NCBI RefSeq assembly: GCF_900112645.1
Contig: NZ_FOMO01000009.1
Coordinates: 109,700 to 173,699 of the forward strand
Source of the DNA: Phytopseudomonas straminea
Lineage (GTDB): Bacteria; Pseudomonadota; Gammaproteobacteria; Pseudomonadales; Pseudomonadaceae
Reading direction: 5' to 3'
DNA: 64,000 bases
In this document: positions 26,636-37,644 of the stretch, piece after piece
Position numbering within the stretch: position 1 is the first letter of the stretch
Layout of the letters: every line of letters begins with the position of its first letter
Notes under the pieces: generated by a model
Told to the model about the DNA's origin: nothing
What the model saw: only the letters and a program-made list of their open reading frames with translations
Database searches by the model: none
Position numbers and translations under genes: made by a program

Positions 26636-27058
26636 ATGCGTCATTACGAAATCATCTTTCTGGTTCACCCGGACCAGAGCGAGCAAGTCGGCGGCATGGT
26701 CGAGCGTTACACCAAGCTGATCGAAGAAGACGGCGGCAAGATCCACCGTCTGGAAGATTGGGGCCGTCGTCAACTGGCCTACGCCATCAACAACGTTCAC
26801 AAGGCTCACTACGTGATGCTGAACGTTGAGTGCAGCGGCAAGGCCCTGGCCGAGCTGGAAGACAACTTCCGCTACAACGATGCCGTGATCCGTAACCTGG
26901 TCATCCGTCGCGACGAAGCCGTTACCGGTCAGTCCGAGATGCTCAAGGCCGAAGAAAACCGCAGTGAGCGCCGTGAGCGTCGTGAACGTCCTGAAAACGC
27001 CGAGTCCAACGACGGCGATGACAGCGACAACAACGACAGCGACAACGCTGACGAGTAA
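26636..27058 (+). CDS. rpsF: 30S ribosomal protein S6
   Basis: S6 binds the central domain of 16S rRNA together with S18. The 140 residues start MRHYEIIFLVHPDQSEQV and contain the core ferredoxin-like fold (about 1-100). The C-terminal 35 residues switch to an arginine/glutamate patch and then an aspartate/asparagine/serine-rich acidic tail. Acidic tails of S6 are the substrate for RimK-type glutamylation. A strong AAGGAG site precedes the ATG. It heads rpsF-rpsR-DUF2232-rplI. Confidence 0.98.
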   Translation: MRHYEIIFLVHPDQSEQVGGMVERYTKLIEEDGGKIHRLEDWGRRQLAYAINNVHKAHYVMLNVECSGKALAELEDNFRYNDAVIRNLVIRRDEAVTGQSEMLKAEENRSERRERRERPENAESNDGDDSDNNDSDNADE

Positions 27059-27086
27059 TCACCGGATCTATTGAGGAGCCAATCCC

Positions 27087-27317
27087 ATGGCACGTTTCTT
27101 CCGTCGTCGTAAATTCTGCCGTTTCACCGCTGAAGGCGTGAAAGAGATCGATTTCAAAGATCTCAACACCCTGAAAGCCTACATCTCGGAAACCGGCAAA
27201 ATCGTTCCTAGCCGTATCACCGGTACCAAGGCTCGTTATCAGCGTCAGCTGGCTACCGCTATCAAGCGCGCCCGCTTCCTGGCCCTGCTGCCCTACACCG
27301 ACAGCCACGGCCGTTAA
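27087..27317 (+). CDS. rpsR: 30S ribosomal protein S18
   Basis: S18 is a 76-residue basic protein of the 30S platform that forms a heterodimer with S6. It begins MARFFRRRKFCRFTAEG and contains KIVPSRITGTKARYQRQL, the conserved rRNA-binding core. A GAGGAG ribosome site lies 10 bases before the ATG, 28 bases downstream of rpsF. Confidence 0.98.
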   Translation: MARFFRRRKFCRFTAEGVKEIDFKDLNTLKAYISETGKIVPSRITGTKARYQRQLATAIKRARFLALLPYTDSHGR

Positions 27318-27353
27318 GATCTGACGTTCGACAAGTAGTAAGGGATTTATCGC

Positions 27354-28247
27354 ATGCGCGCCTTGGCAGAATTCATCATGCGCGGCCGTATGCAGGCCAC
27401 CCTCGTGGTGGTCGGATCTGCAGCTTTGCCGCTGCTGTTCTGGTTGAGTGCTGCCGCGGGAAGCCTGGTGCTTCTGCGGCGCGGCTTGAGTGATGCCGTC
27501 GGCATCCTCGCCTGGGCGTTACTGCCGGCCATTGGCTGGTGGTACTTCGGCGAACCGCGCACCTTGCTGGTGCTGCTGGGCGCGCTGGGGCTGGCGTGTG
27601 TATTGCGCGCCAATCCGTCCTGGAGGCGGGTGCTGTTGTTCAGCATCGCGCTGGGCCTGGTGTATGGACTGGTATTGGGGGCGACGTTCCGCGAGCCCAT
27701 CGAAGCCATGGCGCAGGAGCTGACCAAGCTGTTGCCGCAGATGCTCGATGGGGTTCACCAACAGATGTCGGTGGATGATCAGGCGCGTCTCCAGAGTCTC
27801 ATTGCACCCATCCTGACCGGATTGCTGGCAGCGCTGCTGCAGGTGGTCAGCTTGCTGAGCCTGATGCTTGGGCGTTTCTGGCAGGCGGCGTTGTACAACC
27901 CTGGAGGTTTCGGCTCCGAGTTTCGTGAGCTGAGATTTCCGCCGATGCTGGCGATGTTGCTGCTGGTCGGCATGCTGCTCGGGCCCAATCTGGGTGTCGA
28001 GATGGCCATGCTCACGCCGTTGTGCAGTGTTCCGCTGGTGTTTGCTGCCATCGCTCTGTTGCACGGGCTGGTGGCCAAGGGCCGACTGTCGAAGTTCTGG
28101 CTGGTCGGGCTGTACATTACGCTGCTGCTGTTCATGCAGCTGATCTATCCCTTGCTGGTGGTGTTAGCCATCGTCGACAGTCTGTTTGATTTTCGTGGTC
28201 GTCTGGCGGACAAGCCCGGTTCGGGTCCCGCCAACGGTGAAGGTTAA
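27354..28247 (+). CDS. DUF2232-type inner membrane protein
   Basis: A 297-residue integral membrane protein with about eight hydrophobic segments, for example near 20-45, 55-90, 95-115, 145-180, 200-220, 222-240 and 250-280. No catalytic motif is visible. It sits between rpsR and rplI, where Pseudomonas genomes carry a DUF2232 protein; its function is unknown, and some DUF2232 proteins resemble the S component of ECF-type transporters. A GTAAGGGA ribosome site precedes the ATG. Being inside the ribosomal operon implies growth-linked expression. Confidence 0.8.
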   Translation: MRALAEFIMRGRMQATLVVVGSAALPLLFWLSAAAGSLVLLRRGLSDAVGILAWALLPAIGWWYFGEPRTLLVLLGALGLACVLRANPSWRRVLLFSIALGLVYGLVLGATFREPIEAMAQELTKLLPQMLDGVHQQMSVDDQARLQSLIAPILTGLLAALLQVVSLLSLMLGRFWQAALYNPGGFGSEFRELRFPPMLAMLLLVGMLLGPNLGVEMAMLTPLCSVPLVFAAIALLHGLVAKGRLSKFWLVGLYITLLLFMQLIYPLLVVLAIVDSLFDFRGRLADKPGSGPANGEG

Positions 28248-28268
28248 AAGTTAAGAGGTAACACCCAA

Positions 28269-28715
28269 ATGGAAGTCATCCTGCTGGAAAAAATCGCCAA
28301 CCTGGGCAACCTGGGCGATAAAGTGAACGTTAAAGCCGGTTACGGCCGTAACTTCCTGCTGCCGCAAGGCAAAGCTACCGCTGCCACCGAAGCCAACGTC
28401 GCTGCTTTCGAAGCACGTCGCGCCGAACTGGAAAAAGCCGCTGCCGAGAAGAAAGCTTCCGCCGAAGCTCGCGCCGCTCAGCTAGCTGAGCTGGAAGTCA
28501 CCATCACCGCCACCGCTGGCGATGAAGGCAAGCTGTTCGGTTCCATCGGCACCCACGACATCGCTGACGCCCTGACCGCCTCCGGCGTTGAAGTGGCCAA
28601 AGCCGAAGTTCGTCTGCCGAACGGCACCATTCGCCAGGTTGGCGAGTACGACGTGGCCGTGCACCTGCACAGCGATGTCGAAGCAACCGTCAAGGTTGTC
28701 GTAGTCGCTGCCTAA
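28269..28715 (+). CDS. rplI: 50S ribosomal protein L9
   Basis: L9 is a two-domain protein at the base of the L1 stalk, of 148 residues. The N-terminal domain carries MEVILLEKIANLGNLGDKV and the GYGRNFLLPQGKA rRNA-binding loop. The long connecting helix (about 42-75) is rich in alanine, glutamate and lysine, and the C-terminal domain contains KLFGSIGTHDIADAL. AAGAGGT precedes the start. It ends the rpsF operon, with a terminator about 55 bases downstream. Confidence 0.98.
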   Translation: MEVILLEKIANLGNLGDKVNVKAGYGRNFLLPQGKATAATEANVAAFEARRAELEKAAAEKKASAEARAAQLAELEVTITATAGDEGKLFGSIGTHDIADALTASGVEVAKAEVRLPNGTIRQVGEYDVAVHLHSDVEATVKVVVVAA

Positions 28716-28768
28716 GTCTCAGCGAACTGCTTAGCGGGCTTGCACTCAGGTGCCTTCCCGCTAACATC

Positions 28769-28809
28769 GGGCACGGTATTGCGAAAGCGGTACCGTGCCC
28801 TTTGTTTTT
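28769..28809 (+). terminator. Rho-independent terminator between rplI and dnaB
   Basis: GGGCACGGTA at 28769-28778 pairs with TACCGTGCCC at 28791-28800 and is followed by TTTGTTTTT. It separates the ribosomal operon from dnaB. Confidence 0.82.
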
Positions 28810-28836
28810 CACCGCAAGCATTCTTTCCAGGCGCCC

Positions 28837-30231
28837 ATGAACGACATCAGCATCACCGAACAGTACGACCTGCAGACCGCTGCCCTGAAAGTGCCTCCGC
28901 ACTCAATCGAGGCCGAGCAGGCGGTGCTCGGTGGTTTGATGCTCGACAACAACGCCTGGGAGCGCGTACTGGATCAGGTGTCCGATGGCGACTTCTATCG
29001 CCATGACCATCGCCTGGTCTTTCGCGCCATCTTCAAGCTCGCCGAACGTAACCAGCCGTTCGACGTGGTCACCCTGTCCGAGCAGCTCGACAAGGAAGGA
29101 CAGCTGTCGCAGGTCGGCGGCCTGGCGTACCTGGGCGAGCTGGCCAAGAACACGCCGTCGGTGGCCAACATCAAGGCCTACGCAGGGATCATTCGCGAGC
29201 GCGCCACTCTGCGCAAACTGATCGGTATCAGCAACGAGATCGCCGACAGTGCCTACGCACCCGAAGGCCGTACCGGCGAGGAAATTCTCGACGAGGCCGA
29301 GCGGCTGATCTTCCAGATCGCCGAGGCGCGGCCGAAGACCGGTGGCCCGGTGGGCATCAACGACATCCTGGTCAAGGCCATCGACCGCATCGATGAGCTG
29401 TTCAACAACGGTGACGCGATCACCGGCCTGTCCACCGGCTTTACCGACCTGGACAACCTGACCAGCGGCCTGCAGCCGGCCGACATGATCATCGTCGCCG
29501 GTCGTCCATCGATGGGTAAGACCACCTTCGCCATGAACCTGGTGGAAAACGCGCTGATGCGCAGCGACAAGTCGATCCTGGTGTATTCCCTGGAGATGCC
29601 TTCCGAATCCATCGTGATTCGTATGCTGGCGTCCCTCGGCCGCATCGACCAGACCAAAGTGCGTGCCGGCCGCCTGGACGATGACGACTGGCCGCGGCTG
29701 ACTTCGGCGGTCAACCTGCTCAATGACCGCAAACTGTTCATCGATGACACTGCCGGTATCTCGCCCAGCGAGATGCGCGCACGCACCCGGCGCCTGGCCC
29801 GCGAGCACGGCGAGATCGGCCTGATCATGGTCGACTACCTGCAGCTGATGCAGATTCCCGGCTCCAGCGGTGATAGCCGGGTCAACGAAATTTCCGAGAT
29901 CTCGCGCTCGCTCAAGGCGCTGGCCAAGGAGTTCAACTGCCCGGTCATTGCCCTCTCGCAGCTCAACCGGGGCCTGGAGCAGCGGCCCAACAAGCGCCCG
30001 ATCAACTCCGACTTGCGTGAGTCCGGGGCGATCGAGCAGGACGCCGACATCATCCTTTTCGTCTACCGCGACGAGGTCTACCACCCGGAAACCGAGTACA
30101 AGGGCGTCGCCGAAATCATCATCGGCAAGCAGCGTAACGGCCCCCTGGGTACTGCGCGCCTGGCGTTTCTCGGCAAATACTCGCGCTTCGAGAATTTGGC
30201 GCCCGGTAGCTACCAGTTCGACGACGAGTGA
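28837..30231 (+). CDS. dnaB: Replicative DNA helicase DnaB
   Basis: DnaB is the hexameric 5'-3' helicase of the replication fork. The 464 residues have the N-terminal primase-binding domain (about 20-125), beginning PPHSIEAEQAVLGGLMLDN, and a RecA-like ATPase. That domain has Walker A GRPSMGKTT near residue 222, Walker B LIMVDYLQLM and the SQLNRGLEQR motif. The ATG at 28837 gives the usual MNDISITEQYDLQ N-terminus; an upstream in-frame start would fall in the terminator tail. The gene is convergent with the diguanylate cyclase, with only 4 bases between the stops. Confidence 0.97.
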   Translation: MNDISITEQYDLQTAALKVPPHSIEAEQAVLGGLMLDNNAWERVLDQVSDGDFYRHDHRLVFRAIFKLAERNQPFDVVTLSEQLDKEGQLSQVGGLAYLGELAKNTPSVANIKAYAGIIRERATLRKLIGISNEIADSAYAPEGRTGEEILDEAERLIFQIAEARPKTGGPVGINDILVKAIDRIDELFNNGDAITGLSTGFTDLDNLTSGLQPADMIIVAGRPSMGKTTFAMNLVENALMRSDKSILVYSLEMPSESIVIRMLASLGRIDQTKVRAGRLDDDDWPRLTSAVNLLNDRKLFIDDTAGISPSEMRARTRRLAREHGEIGLIMVDYLQLMQIPGSSGDSRVNEISEISRSLKALAKEFNCPVIALSQLNRGLEQRPNKRPINSDLRESGAIEQDADIILFVYRDEVYHPETEYKGVAEIIIGKQRNGPLGTARLAFLGKYSRFENLAPGSYQFDDE

Positions 30232-30235
30232 TGCC

Positions 30236-32086
30236 TCAGTCGGCCGGCTGGAACACCGCGTAACCTGAGCGGCCGGCTGCCTTGGCCTGATAGAGCGCCT
30301 GGTCGGCTGACTTGTAGAGGCCGGCGAACTGCTCGGCGTGCAGGGGGTAGAACGCTGCGCCAATGCTGATGCTGACGTTCAGGGTGTGGCCGGCATATTC
30401 CACCGGCCGGGCCAGTTCGGCGAGCAGGCGTTCAGCGACATCCTCGGCGTAATGCTGGGCATCGGCACCGCCGATCAATACCGCGAACTCATCCCCGCCC
30501 AGACGCGCCACAGTATCGCTGCCGCGTACCTGCTCACGCAGCCTTCGGCCGATGTGCTGCAGCAGTAGGTCGCCGGCATCGTGGCCATGGCGGTCATTGA
30601 TCGGTTTGAAGTGGTCCAGATCGATCAGCAGCAAGGCCAGGTTTTCATCGCTCTGCCGTGCGCCACGCATGGCGCTCTCGCACTGCTCGATCAGGTAGCG
30701 GCGGTTGGGCAAGTCAGTCAGGGCATCGTGGAAGGCGGCATGTCGCAATTCCAGTTCCTGCTGGGAGAGCTGCAGGTTGGCGCTTTTCAGTTCGGCGGTG
30801 CGCCGGTCGACGGCCACTTGCAGCTCATCGGCGCTGGCCTGCACCTGCGCTAGGCGCGCACCTTTCTCCTCGTCAGCCCGCAGCAATGCTTCGGCTCGCT
30901 CGTTCTTCAGCAGCTGAATGCGGTAGGCGAGAGCGAACGAGAACAGGATGGACTCCAGCGCAACGGCGACCGGAAACACGTAGCTGCTCCACGGAGCAGG
31001 CTGGATGATGCCCATGGCACGCAGCAATAGCAGGTTGACGCTGGCCAGGATCGTGCCATAGCCACAGAAGTACAGACACGCCGGGAAGTAGCCTTGCCTC
31101 CAGCGCTTTAACGAAGCCCAAAGGGCGGTGGGAATCGTGGCGATCGCCAGTAGTACGAATATCCAGGCGCCAACGGCGCGCAAGCCGAAGGCATCAGCCG
31201 TCACTGCTACCAGATAGAGGCCTAAGCTGACGTTTAACAGGTGGTGAGCCCAGGGTACGTAGCGACGCGTCTGCAGCAACTTCTGAGTGAAACGACAGGC
31301 ACCAAAGCCCCAGAGCGCTGGAATGCTGATGCGGTCCAGCCAGAAGGGCACCGCCGAGCCTGGCCACAGGTACTGAAAACCGTGGCCGGTCATGCTCAGG
31401 ATCATCAGCAGAGCGCCGGTGGTGGTCACTACATACCAGAAGTAGGCGCTGTCACGCAGTGCCAGAAAGATAAACAGGTTGTAGAGCAGAAGGGCGATGA
31501 TCACACCGTAAATAAGGCCCAGTAGCAGGTTTTCTCCGCTCACCTGGCTCTTCAGATCGCCCAGTTGCCACACTTTCAGCGGGAAGGAGTTGCCGGCCGG
31601 GTCATAGCTTCGCAGGTAGAAGGTGAGCGGCTGTTCGCCCAGTTCCGGCAGGCGCAGCAGCATACGCCGGTGTGGATAATCGCGGCCTTCGGCGAAACTC
31701 ACCCGTTCGCCGGATTGACGGATTTGCCAGCCACCCTGGTCATCGGGCAGATAGAGCTGCAGATCGAGGAGGGTCACCGAGGCGATTTCCAGCCACCATT
31801 GCTTTGGCGCATCCGCTGTGGCGCTCAGGGTGACCTTGATCCACCAGGGATTAGGGCTCTGGCCGACGCTGGCCTTGCCATGGGCCGGCATGAAACGCTG
31901 CTGCACAGCGGGAGCGCTCATATCCGCGATGCTTAGCTTTGCGCCCTTATCTTCGAGCAGCTCGACCTGCTCGTTAAGGCTTTGCCCGCTGCTGGCCGGC
32001 GTCAGCGTGATGCTGTTGGCGTAGGCGACTAGGCTCAAGGAAGTCAGCAACAAAATCTGCGTCAGGAATTTGGCTAGGCGCTGCAC
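30236..32086 (-). CDS. 7TMR-DISM diguanylate cyclase
   Basis: This enzyme makes cyclic-di-GMP from GTP in response to an outside signal. The 616 residues start with a signal peptide ending SLVAYA, then an extracytoplasmic 7TMR-DISMED2 beta-rich domain (about 25-170), seven membrane helices (about 180-395), a short coiled coil (about 400-450) and a GGDEF domain. The GGDEF signature is intact at 530-534 and the inhibitory I-site RGSD is present at 521-524, so it should be active and product-inhibited. The start is the GTG at 32086, preceded by CAGGAG and followed by the signal peptide; open frame further upstream runs into the ygiQ promoter region. The ligand is unknown. Confidence 0.92.
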   Translation of the reverse strand: MQRLAKFLTQILLLTSLSLVAYANSITLTPASSGQSLNEQVELLEDKGAKLSIADMSAPAVQQRFMPAHGKASVGQSPNPWWIKVTLSATADAPKQWWLEIASVTLLDLQLYLPDDQGGWQIRQSGERVSFAEGRDYPHRRMLLRLPELGEQPLTFYLRSYDPAGNSFPLKVWQLGDLKSQVSGENLLLGLIYGVIIALLLYNLFIFLALRDSAYFWYVVTTTGALLMILSMTGHGFQYLWPGSAVPFWLDRISIPALWGFGACRFTQKLLQTRRYVPWAHHLLNVSLGLYLVAVTADAFGLRAVGAWIFVLLAIATIPTALWASLKRWRQGYFPACLYFCGYGTILASVNLLLLRAMGIIQPAPWSSYVFPVAVALESILFSFALAYRIQLLKNERAEALLRADEEKGARLAQVQASADELQVAVDRRTAELKSANLQLSQQELELRHAAFHDALTDLPNRRYLIEQCESAMRGARQSDENLALLLIDLDHFKPINDRHGHDAGDLLLQHIGRRLREQVRGSDTVARLGGDEFAVLIGGADAQHYAEDVAERLLAELARPVEYAGHTLNVSISIGAAFYPLHAEQFAGLYKSADQALYQAKAAGRSGYAVFQPAD

Positions 32087-32233
32087 GCGGGGCTCCTGGG
32101 GCAGGCAGGCATTGTTTTGTAAGCCTAAGCCTACACCCAAAGCTGGGGTTTTTGATGACCAGAGCGAAGCGGACTGCCTGCTATCGGATGTCCGGTACAA
32201 CCTAGCGCAGCAGTCGGGTTTGGTTAAAATTTG

Positions 32234-32242
32234 TGCTATATT
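32234..32242 (+). promoter_or_regulatory. Extended -10 promoter element before ygiQ
   Basis: TGC directly followed by TATATT (TG at 32234-32235, hexamer at 32237-32242) fits an extended -10 element. No good -35 is present. It lies 41 bases before the ygiQ ATG. Confidence 0.45.
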
Positions 32243-32282
32243 CCGCGCCCCGTGAAATTCCTGATCAAAAACGGTTACCGCC

Positions 32283-34586
<2,304 letters not shown>

Positions 34587-34606
34587 GGCAGGTAGTCAGC
34601 TATCCG

Positions 34607-34667
34607 GTGGGAGCGGGCGGAGGCGTCTAGCCCATGCCCGCGAGTCGCGCGCATGGCGCGCTCCCAC
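34607..34667. repeat. REP palindrome after ygiQ
   Basis: GTGGGAGCGGGC at the left end pairs with the GCGCGCTCCCAC right end, with CCATGCCCGCGA inside. This is the GTGGGAGCGGGC/GCCCGCGA class of Pseudomonas REP seen again near 48.2, 57.8 and 60.1 kb. It lies between convergent ygiQ and the Hsp70-family gene. Confidence 0.7.
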
Positions 34668-34694
34668 AAACTTATCGCCGCCCCTTCCCAGCTG

Positions 34695-35960
34695 TCAGCC
34701 GTAACGCTTCTTCGCTTCGATGGCCAGGCCGCTGCCGATGCTGCCGAAGGTGTTGCCTTCTACATGCCGGGCGTTGGGCAGCAGCGCCGCCACGCTCTGG
34801 CGCAGGGCCGGCACGCCGCTGGAGCCGCCGGTGAAGAACACCGTATCGACTTGCTCCAGGGCCACGCCAGCATCGCTGAGCAGCGTGGCCACGCTGCTGC
34901 GAATGCGTTCGAGCAGCGCCGCGATGCTGTCCTCGAACAGCCCGCGGGTCAGCTCGGCGCGCAGGCCATCTTCGATGCGTTGCAGGTCGATGGGGTGCTG
35001 CTGGTGCTCGGTCAGGGCGATCTTGCTGTCTTCGATCTGCATCGCCAGCCAGTGGCCGGCGCGCTGCTCGATCAGCTTGAACAGGCGGTCGATGCCGGTC
35101 GGGTCGACGATGTCGTAGCGCATGTTCTGCAACGCCCGCTGCGAGGCGGCCGAGTAGACCATGTTGATGGTGTGCCAAGTCGCCAGGTTGAGGTGAAAGC
35201 TGGTGGGCATCAGCGCGTCGCTCTTCATCCGGCTGCCATAGCCGAACAGCGGCATCACGCCGGCCAGCGACAACTGCTTGTCGAAGTCGGTACCGCCGAT
35301 ATGCACGCCGCCCGTGGCCAGGATATCGCCCTGGCGTTCGGCCAGCTGGCGGCGCTCCGGTGCCAGGCGCACCAGGGAGAAGTCCGAGGTGCCGCCGCCG
35401 ATATCGACGATCAGCACCAGCTCTTCGCGCTCAATGCTGGACTCGTAGTCGAAGGCCGCGGCGATTGGTTCGTACTGGAAGGACACGTCCTTGAAACCGA
35501 GCTTCTGCGCCACGGCGATCAGGGTGTTTTCGGCTTCCTGATCGGCGGCCGGATCGTCATCCACGAAGAACACCGGGCGGCCCAGCACCACGGCTTCGAA
35601 GGGGCGTTCGGCCACCGCTTCGGCGCGTTTCTTCAGTTCGCCGATAAAGAAGCCCAGCAGGTCCTTGAACGGCAGGGCGCTGCCCATCACCGCGGTTTCG
35701 CTTTTTAGCAGCTTGCTACCCAGCAGGCTCTTGAGCGAGCGCATCAGACGGCCTTCGTAGCCTTCCAGGTACTCGTGCAGGGCCAGGCGACCATAGACCG
35801 GCCTGCGCTCCTCGAGATTGAAGAACACCACGGAGGGCAGGGTGATTTTGCCGTCTTCCAACGGGATCAGCGTTTCGCCGCCCGGGCGCAACCAGCCTAC
35901 GGTGGAGTTGGAGGTGCCGAAGTCGATACCGCAGGCGCGGGCAGGGGTGGAAAGAGGCAT
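34695..35960 (-). CDS. yegD: YegD-like Hsp70 family protein
   Basis: A short Hsp70 relative of 421 residues that keeps the actin-like ATPase fold but lacks the C-terminal substrate-binding domain of DnaK. Phosphate-binding motifs are visible: GIDFGTSNSTV near residues 11-21, LIVDIGGGTSDFSL in the middle and FFTGGSSGVPALR near the C-terminus. FQYEPIAAAFDYE is the family signature shared with E. coli YegD. The role of YegD proteins is not established. The ATG at 35960 is close to the first motif. The downstream neighbour in transcription direction is the REP element. Confidence 0.88.
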   Translation of the reverse strand: MPLSTPARACGIDFGTSNSTVGWLRPGGETLIPLEDGKITLPSVVFFNLEERRPVYGRLALHEYLEGYEGRLMRSLKSLLGSKLLKSETAVMGSALPFKDLLGFFIGELKKRAEAVAERPFEAVVLGRPVFFVDDDPAADQEAENTLIAVAQKLGFKDVSFQYEPIAAAFDYESSIEREELVLIVDIGGGTSDFSLVRLAPERRQLAERQGDILATGGVHIGGTDFDKQLSLAGVMPLFGYGSRMKSDALMPTSFHLNLATWHTINMVYSAASQRALQNMRYDIVDPTGIDRLFKLIEQRAGHWLAMQIEDSKIALTEHQQHPIDLQRIEDGLRAELTRGLFEDSIAALLERIRSSVATLLSDAGVALEQVDTVFFTGGSSGVPALRQSVAALLPNARHVEGNTFGSIGSGLAIEAKKRYG

Positions 35961-36027
35961 GTCGCGCGGCTCCTGAAAAAACGGCCGCGCATTCTAGGCG
36001 AAATGATCGGGCAGTGCTGCCGCTTCG

Positions 36028-36981
36028 TCAGGGCAGTGGAGGATTTTGCACTTCGCCGCGGCGTTCGCGCCATTGGCCCCACTCGAAGCCGAGCACCACG
36101 AGCAGCGAGAGGGCGAACGGCAGCAGCAGGTAAAAGCCACGGAATACGATGAGTGCGGCCAGTACGTCCGGCGCCGGAATCTCCGGCAGGGCCGCCAGGA
36201 AGCTCACTTCTAGCACGCCCAGGCCGCCCGGCGCATGGGACAGCAGGGCCAGGGAGAAGGACGCCAGGAATACGCCGAGCACCACCATGTAGCCCGGGTT
36301 GTAGGCTTCGGGCAGGGCGAAGTAGATGATCGCCGCGGCGCAGGCCAGCTCCAATGGGCCGGCCAGCAATTGGCGACCGACGATGCGTAGGCGTGGGTAT
36401 TCGACATGCAGTTTGCCGAACTTCCAGGGTTTGAACTGCAGCCAGGAACCCAGCACGTAGAGGGCGACCAGCAGCAACAGCAGACCGCCAATGGCCACCG
36501 AAACCAGTGGGGTGACGTTCAGTACGCGGTGGATCAGATCCGGCTGCAGCACCAGTACGCAGCCGCTGGCCAGCAGCGTGCCGAGGGCGAAGGTGAAGGA
36601 GCAGAAGACGATCAGGATGCCGATTTCATGGGGCGTCAGGCCCTTGGTGCGGTAGGCGCGATAGCGCACCACGGCGCCAGAGAACACCGAAGCACCGATA
36701 TTGTGGGCCAGGGCGTAGGTGGTGAAGGAGCACAGGGTGATGAAGCGCCAGGAGATCTTCTTGCCCAGGTGAGCGACGGCGATGCGGTCGTACCAGGCCA
36801 GTGCCGAGTAGGCGCCAAGGGTGGCGATGGCGGCGAGAATCCAGTTCAGGTGCGGGATGGCCTTGAGGCTGCCGGCGATCTCGTCGAGGGAGATATTGCG
36901 CACTTCGCGGTAGAGCAGGAAGCAGGACGCGACCACGGCGCACAACCCGATCAGCGTCCAGATCAGGTCACTGCGTTTCAT
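36028..36981 (-). CDS. YbhN/UPF0104-type inner membrane protein (LPG synthase TM-region family)
   Basis: A 317-residue integral membrane protein with about eight membrane segments, of the family related to the flippase part of lysylphosphatidylglycerol synthase (Pfam LPG_synthase_TM). Conserved features include SVFSGAVVRYRAYRTKGLTP and APGGLGVLEVSFLA. The soluble aminoacyl-transferase domain of MprF is absent, so it is not a complete LPG synthase. Relatives such as E. coli YbhN have no settled function. The ATG at 36981 is chosen; an in-frame TTG at 37002 would add 7 residues. The 189-base gap to the next gene (37003-37191) shows no gene. Confidence 0.82.
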   Translation of the reverse strand: MKRSDLIWTLIGLCAVVASCFLLYREVRNISLDEIAGSLKAIPHLNWILAAIATLGAYSALAWYDRIAVAHLGKKISWRFITLCSFTTYALAHNIGASVFSGAVVRYRAYRTKGLTPHEIGILIVFCSFTFALGTLLASGCVLVLQPDLIHRVLNVTPLVSVAIGGLLLLLVALYVLGSWLQFKPWKFGKLHVEYPRLRIVGRQLLAGPLELACAAAIIYFALPEAYNPGYMVVLGVFLASFSLALLSHAPGGLGVLEVSFLAALPEIPAPDVLAALIVFRGFYLLLPFALSLLVVLGFEWGQWRERRGEVQNPPLP

Positions 36982-37191
36982 CGTGGGCTTGGTACCTTGC
37001 AACGGCGATCCCCTGTTTCACGTCTTTGCGGACAGTCGACTCTGCATTCGATGGGCTGTCGTACCCATCGTTCAGGCCCTTTCCCGGGGTATGTCCCGGC
37101 GGGATGTGGGTGTACAGGGTGCGCAGTATCCCGGAGGCGGGCCGCTTGCTCAACTGGCACCGGTTTGCAGGCCGTTACCGAGTGTGTCTTT

Positions 37192-37632
37192 TTACAGGCT
37201 CAAACCCAGTGTGGCTGCGGCCAGCACGGCATAACGCAGGGTTTTCGCGAAGGCGACGATCAGCGTGAAACGCCACAGCGGCTCACGCATGATGCCGGCG
37301 ACCAGGGTCAGCGGATCGCCGATCACTGGCAGCCAGCTCAGCAGCAGCGACCAACGACCATAACGGCCGTACCAATGCTGCGCTTGTTGCAGGCGCCGTT
37401 CGTTGACCGGGAACCAGCGGCGGTCGCGGAAACGCTCCAGATAAAGCCCCAACCACCAGTTGACCAGCGAGCCCAGCACGTTGCCTACGCTGGCGAACAG
37501 TACCAGAGCCCAGGCCGGCTGCGCGCTGCCGAGCAGCAGGCCGACGAGCAGCGCCTCGGATTGCAGGGGCAGCAGCGTCGCTGCGCCGAATGCGGCGGCG
37601 AACAGCCCGAAATAGGCGTAGAAATCCGGCAA
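37192..37632 (-). CDS. YqaA family (DedA-like, VTT domain) membrane protein
   Basis: A 146-residue membrane protein with hydrophobic segments at about 5-30, 38-62, 92-115 and 120-145. The sequence GNVLGSLVNWWLGL, followed by the conserved RYGRWSLLLSWLPVIGDPLTLVAG, is typical of short YqaA-type members of the DedA/SNARE-associated superfamily. That superfamily is implicated in lipid-carrier transport and membrane homeostasis; the role here is inferred only from family. It ends a minus-strand pair with the VC0807-type gene 12 bases upstream. Confidence 0.85.
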   Translation of the reverse strand: MPDFYAYFGLFAAAFGAATLLPLQSEALLVGLLLGSAQPAWALVLFASVGNVLGSLVNWWLGLYLERFRDRRWFPVNERRLQQAQHWYGRYGRWSLLLSWLPVIGDPLTLVAGIMREPLWRFTLIVAFAKTLRYAVLAAATLGLSL

Positions 37633-37644
37633 AGCGCTGAGCTG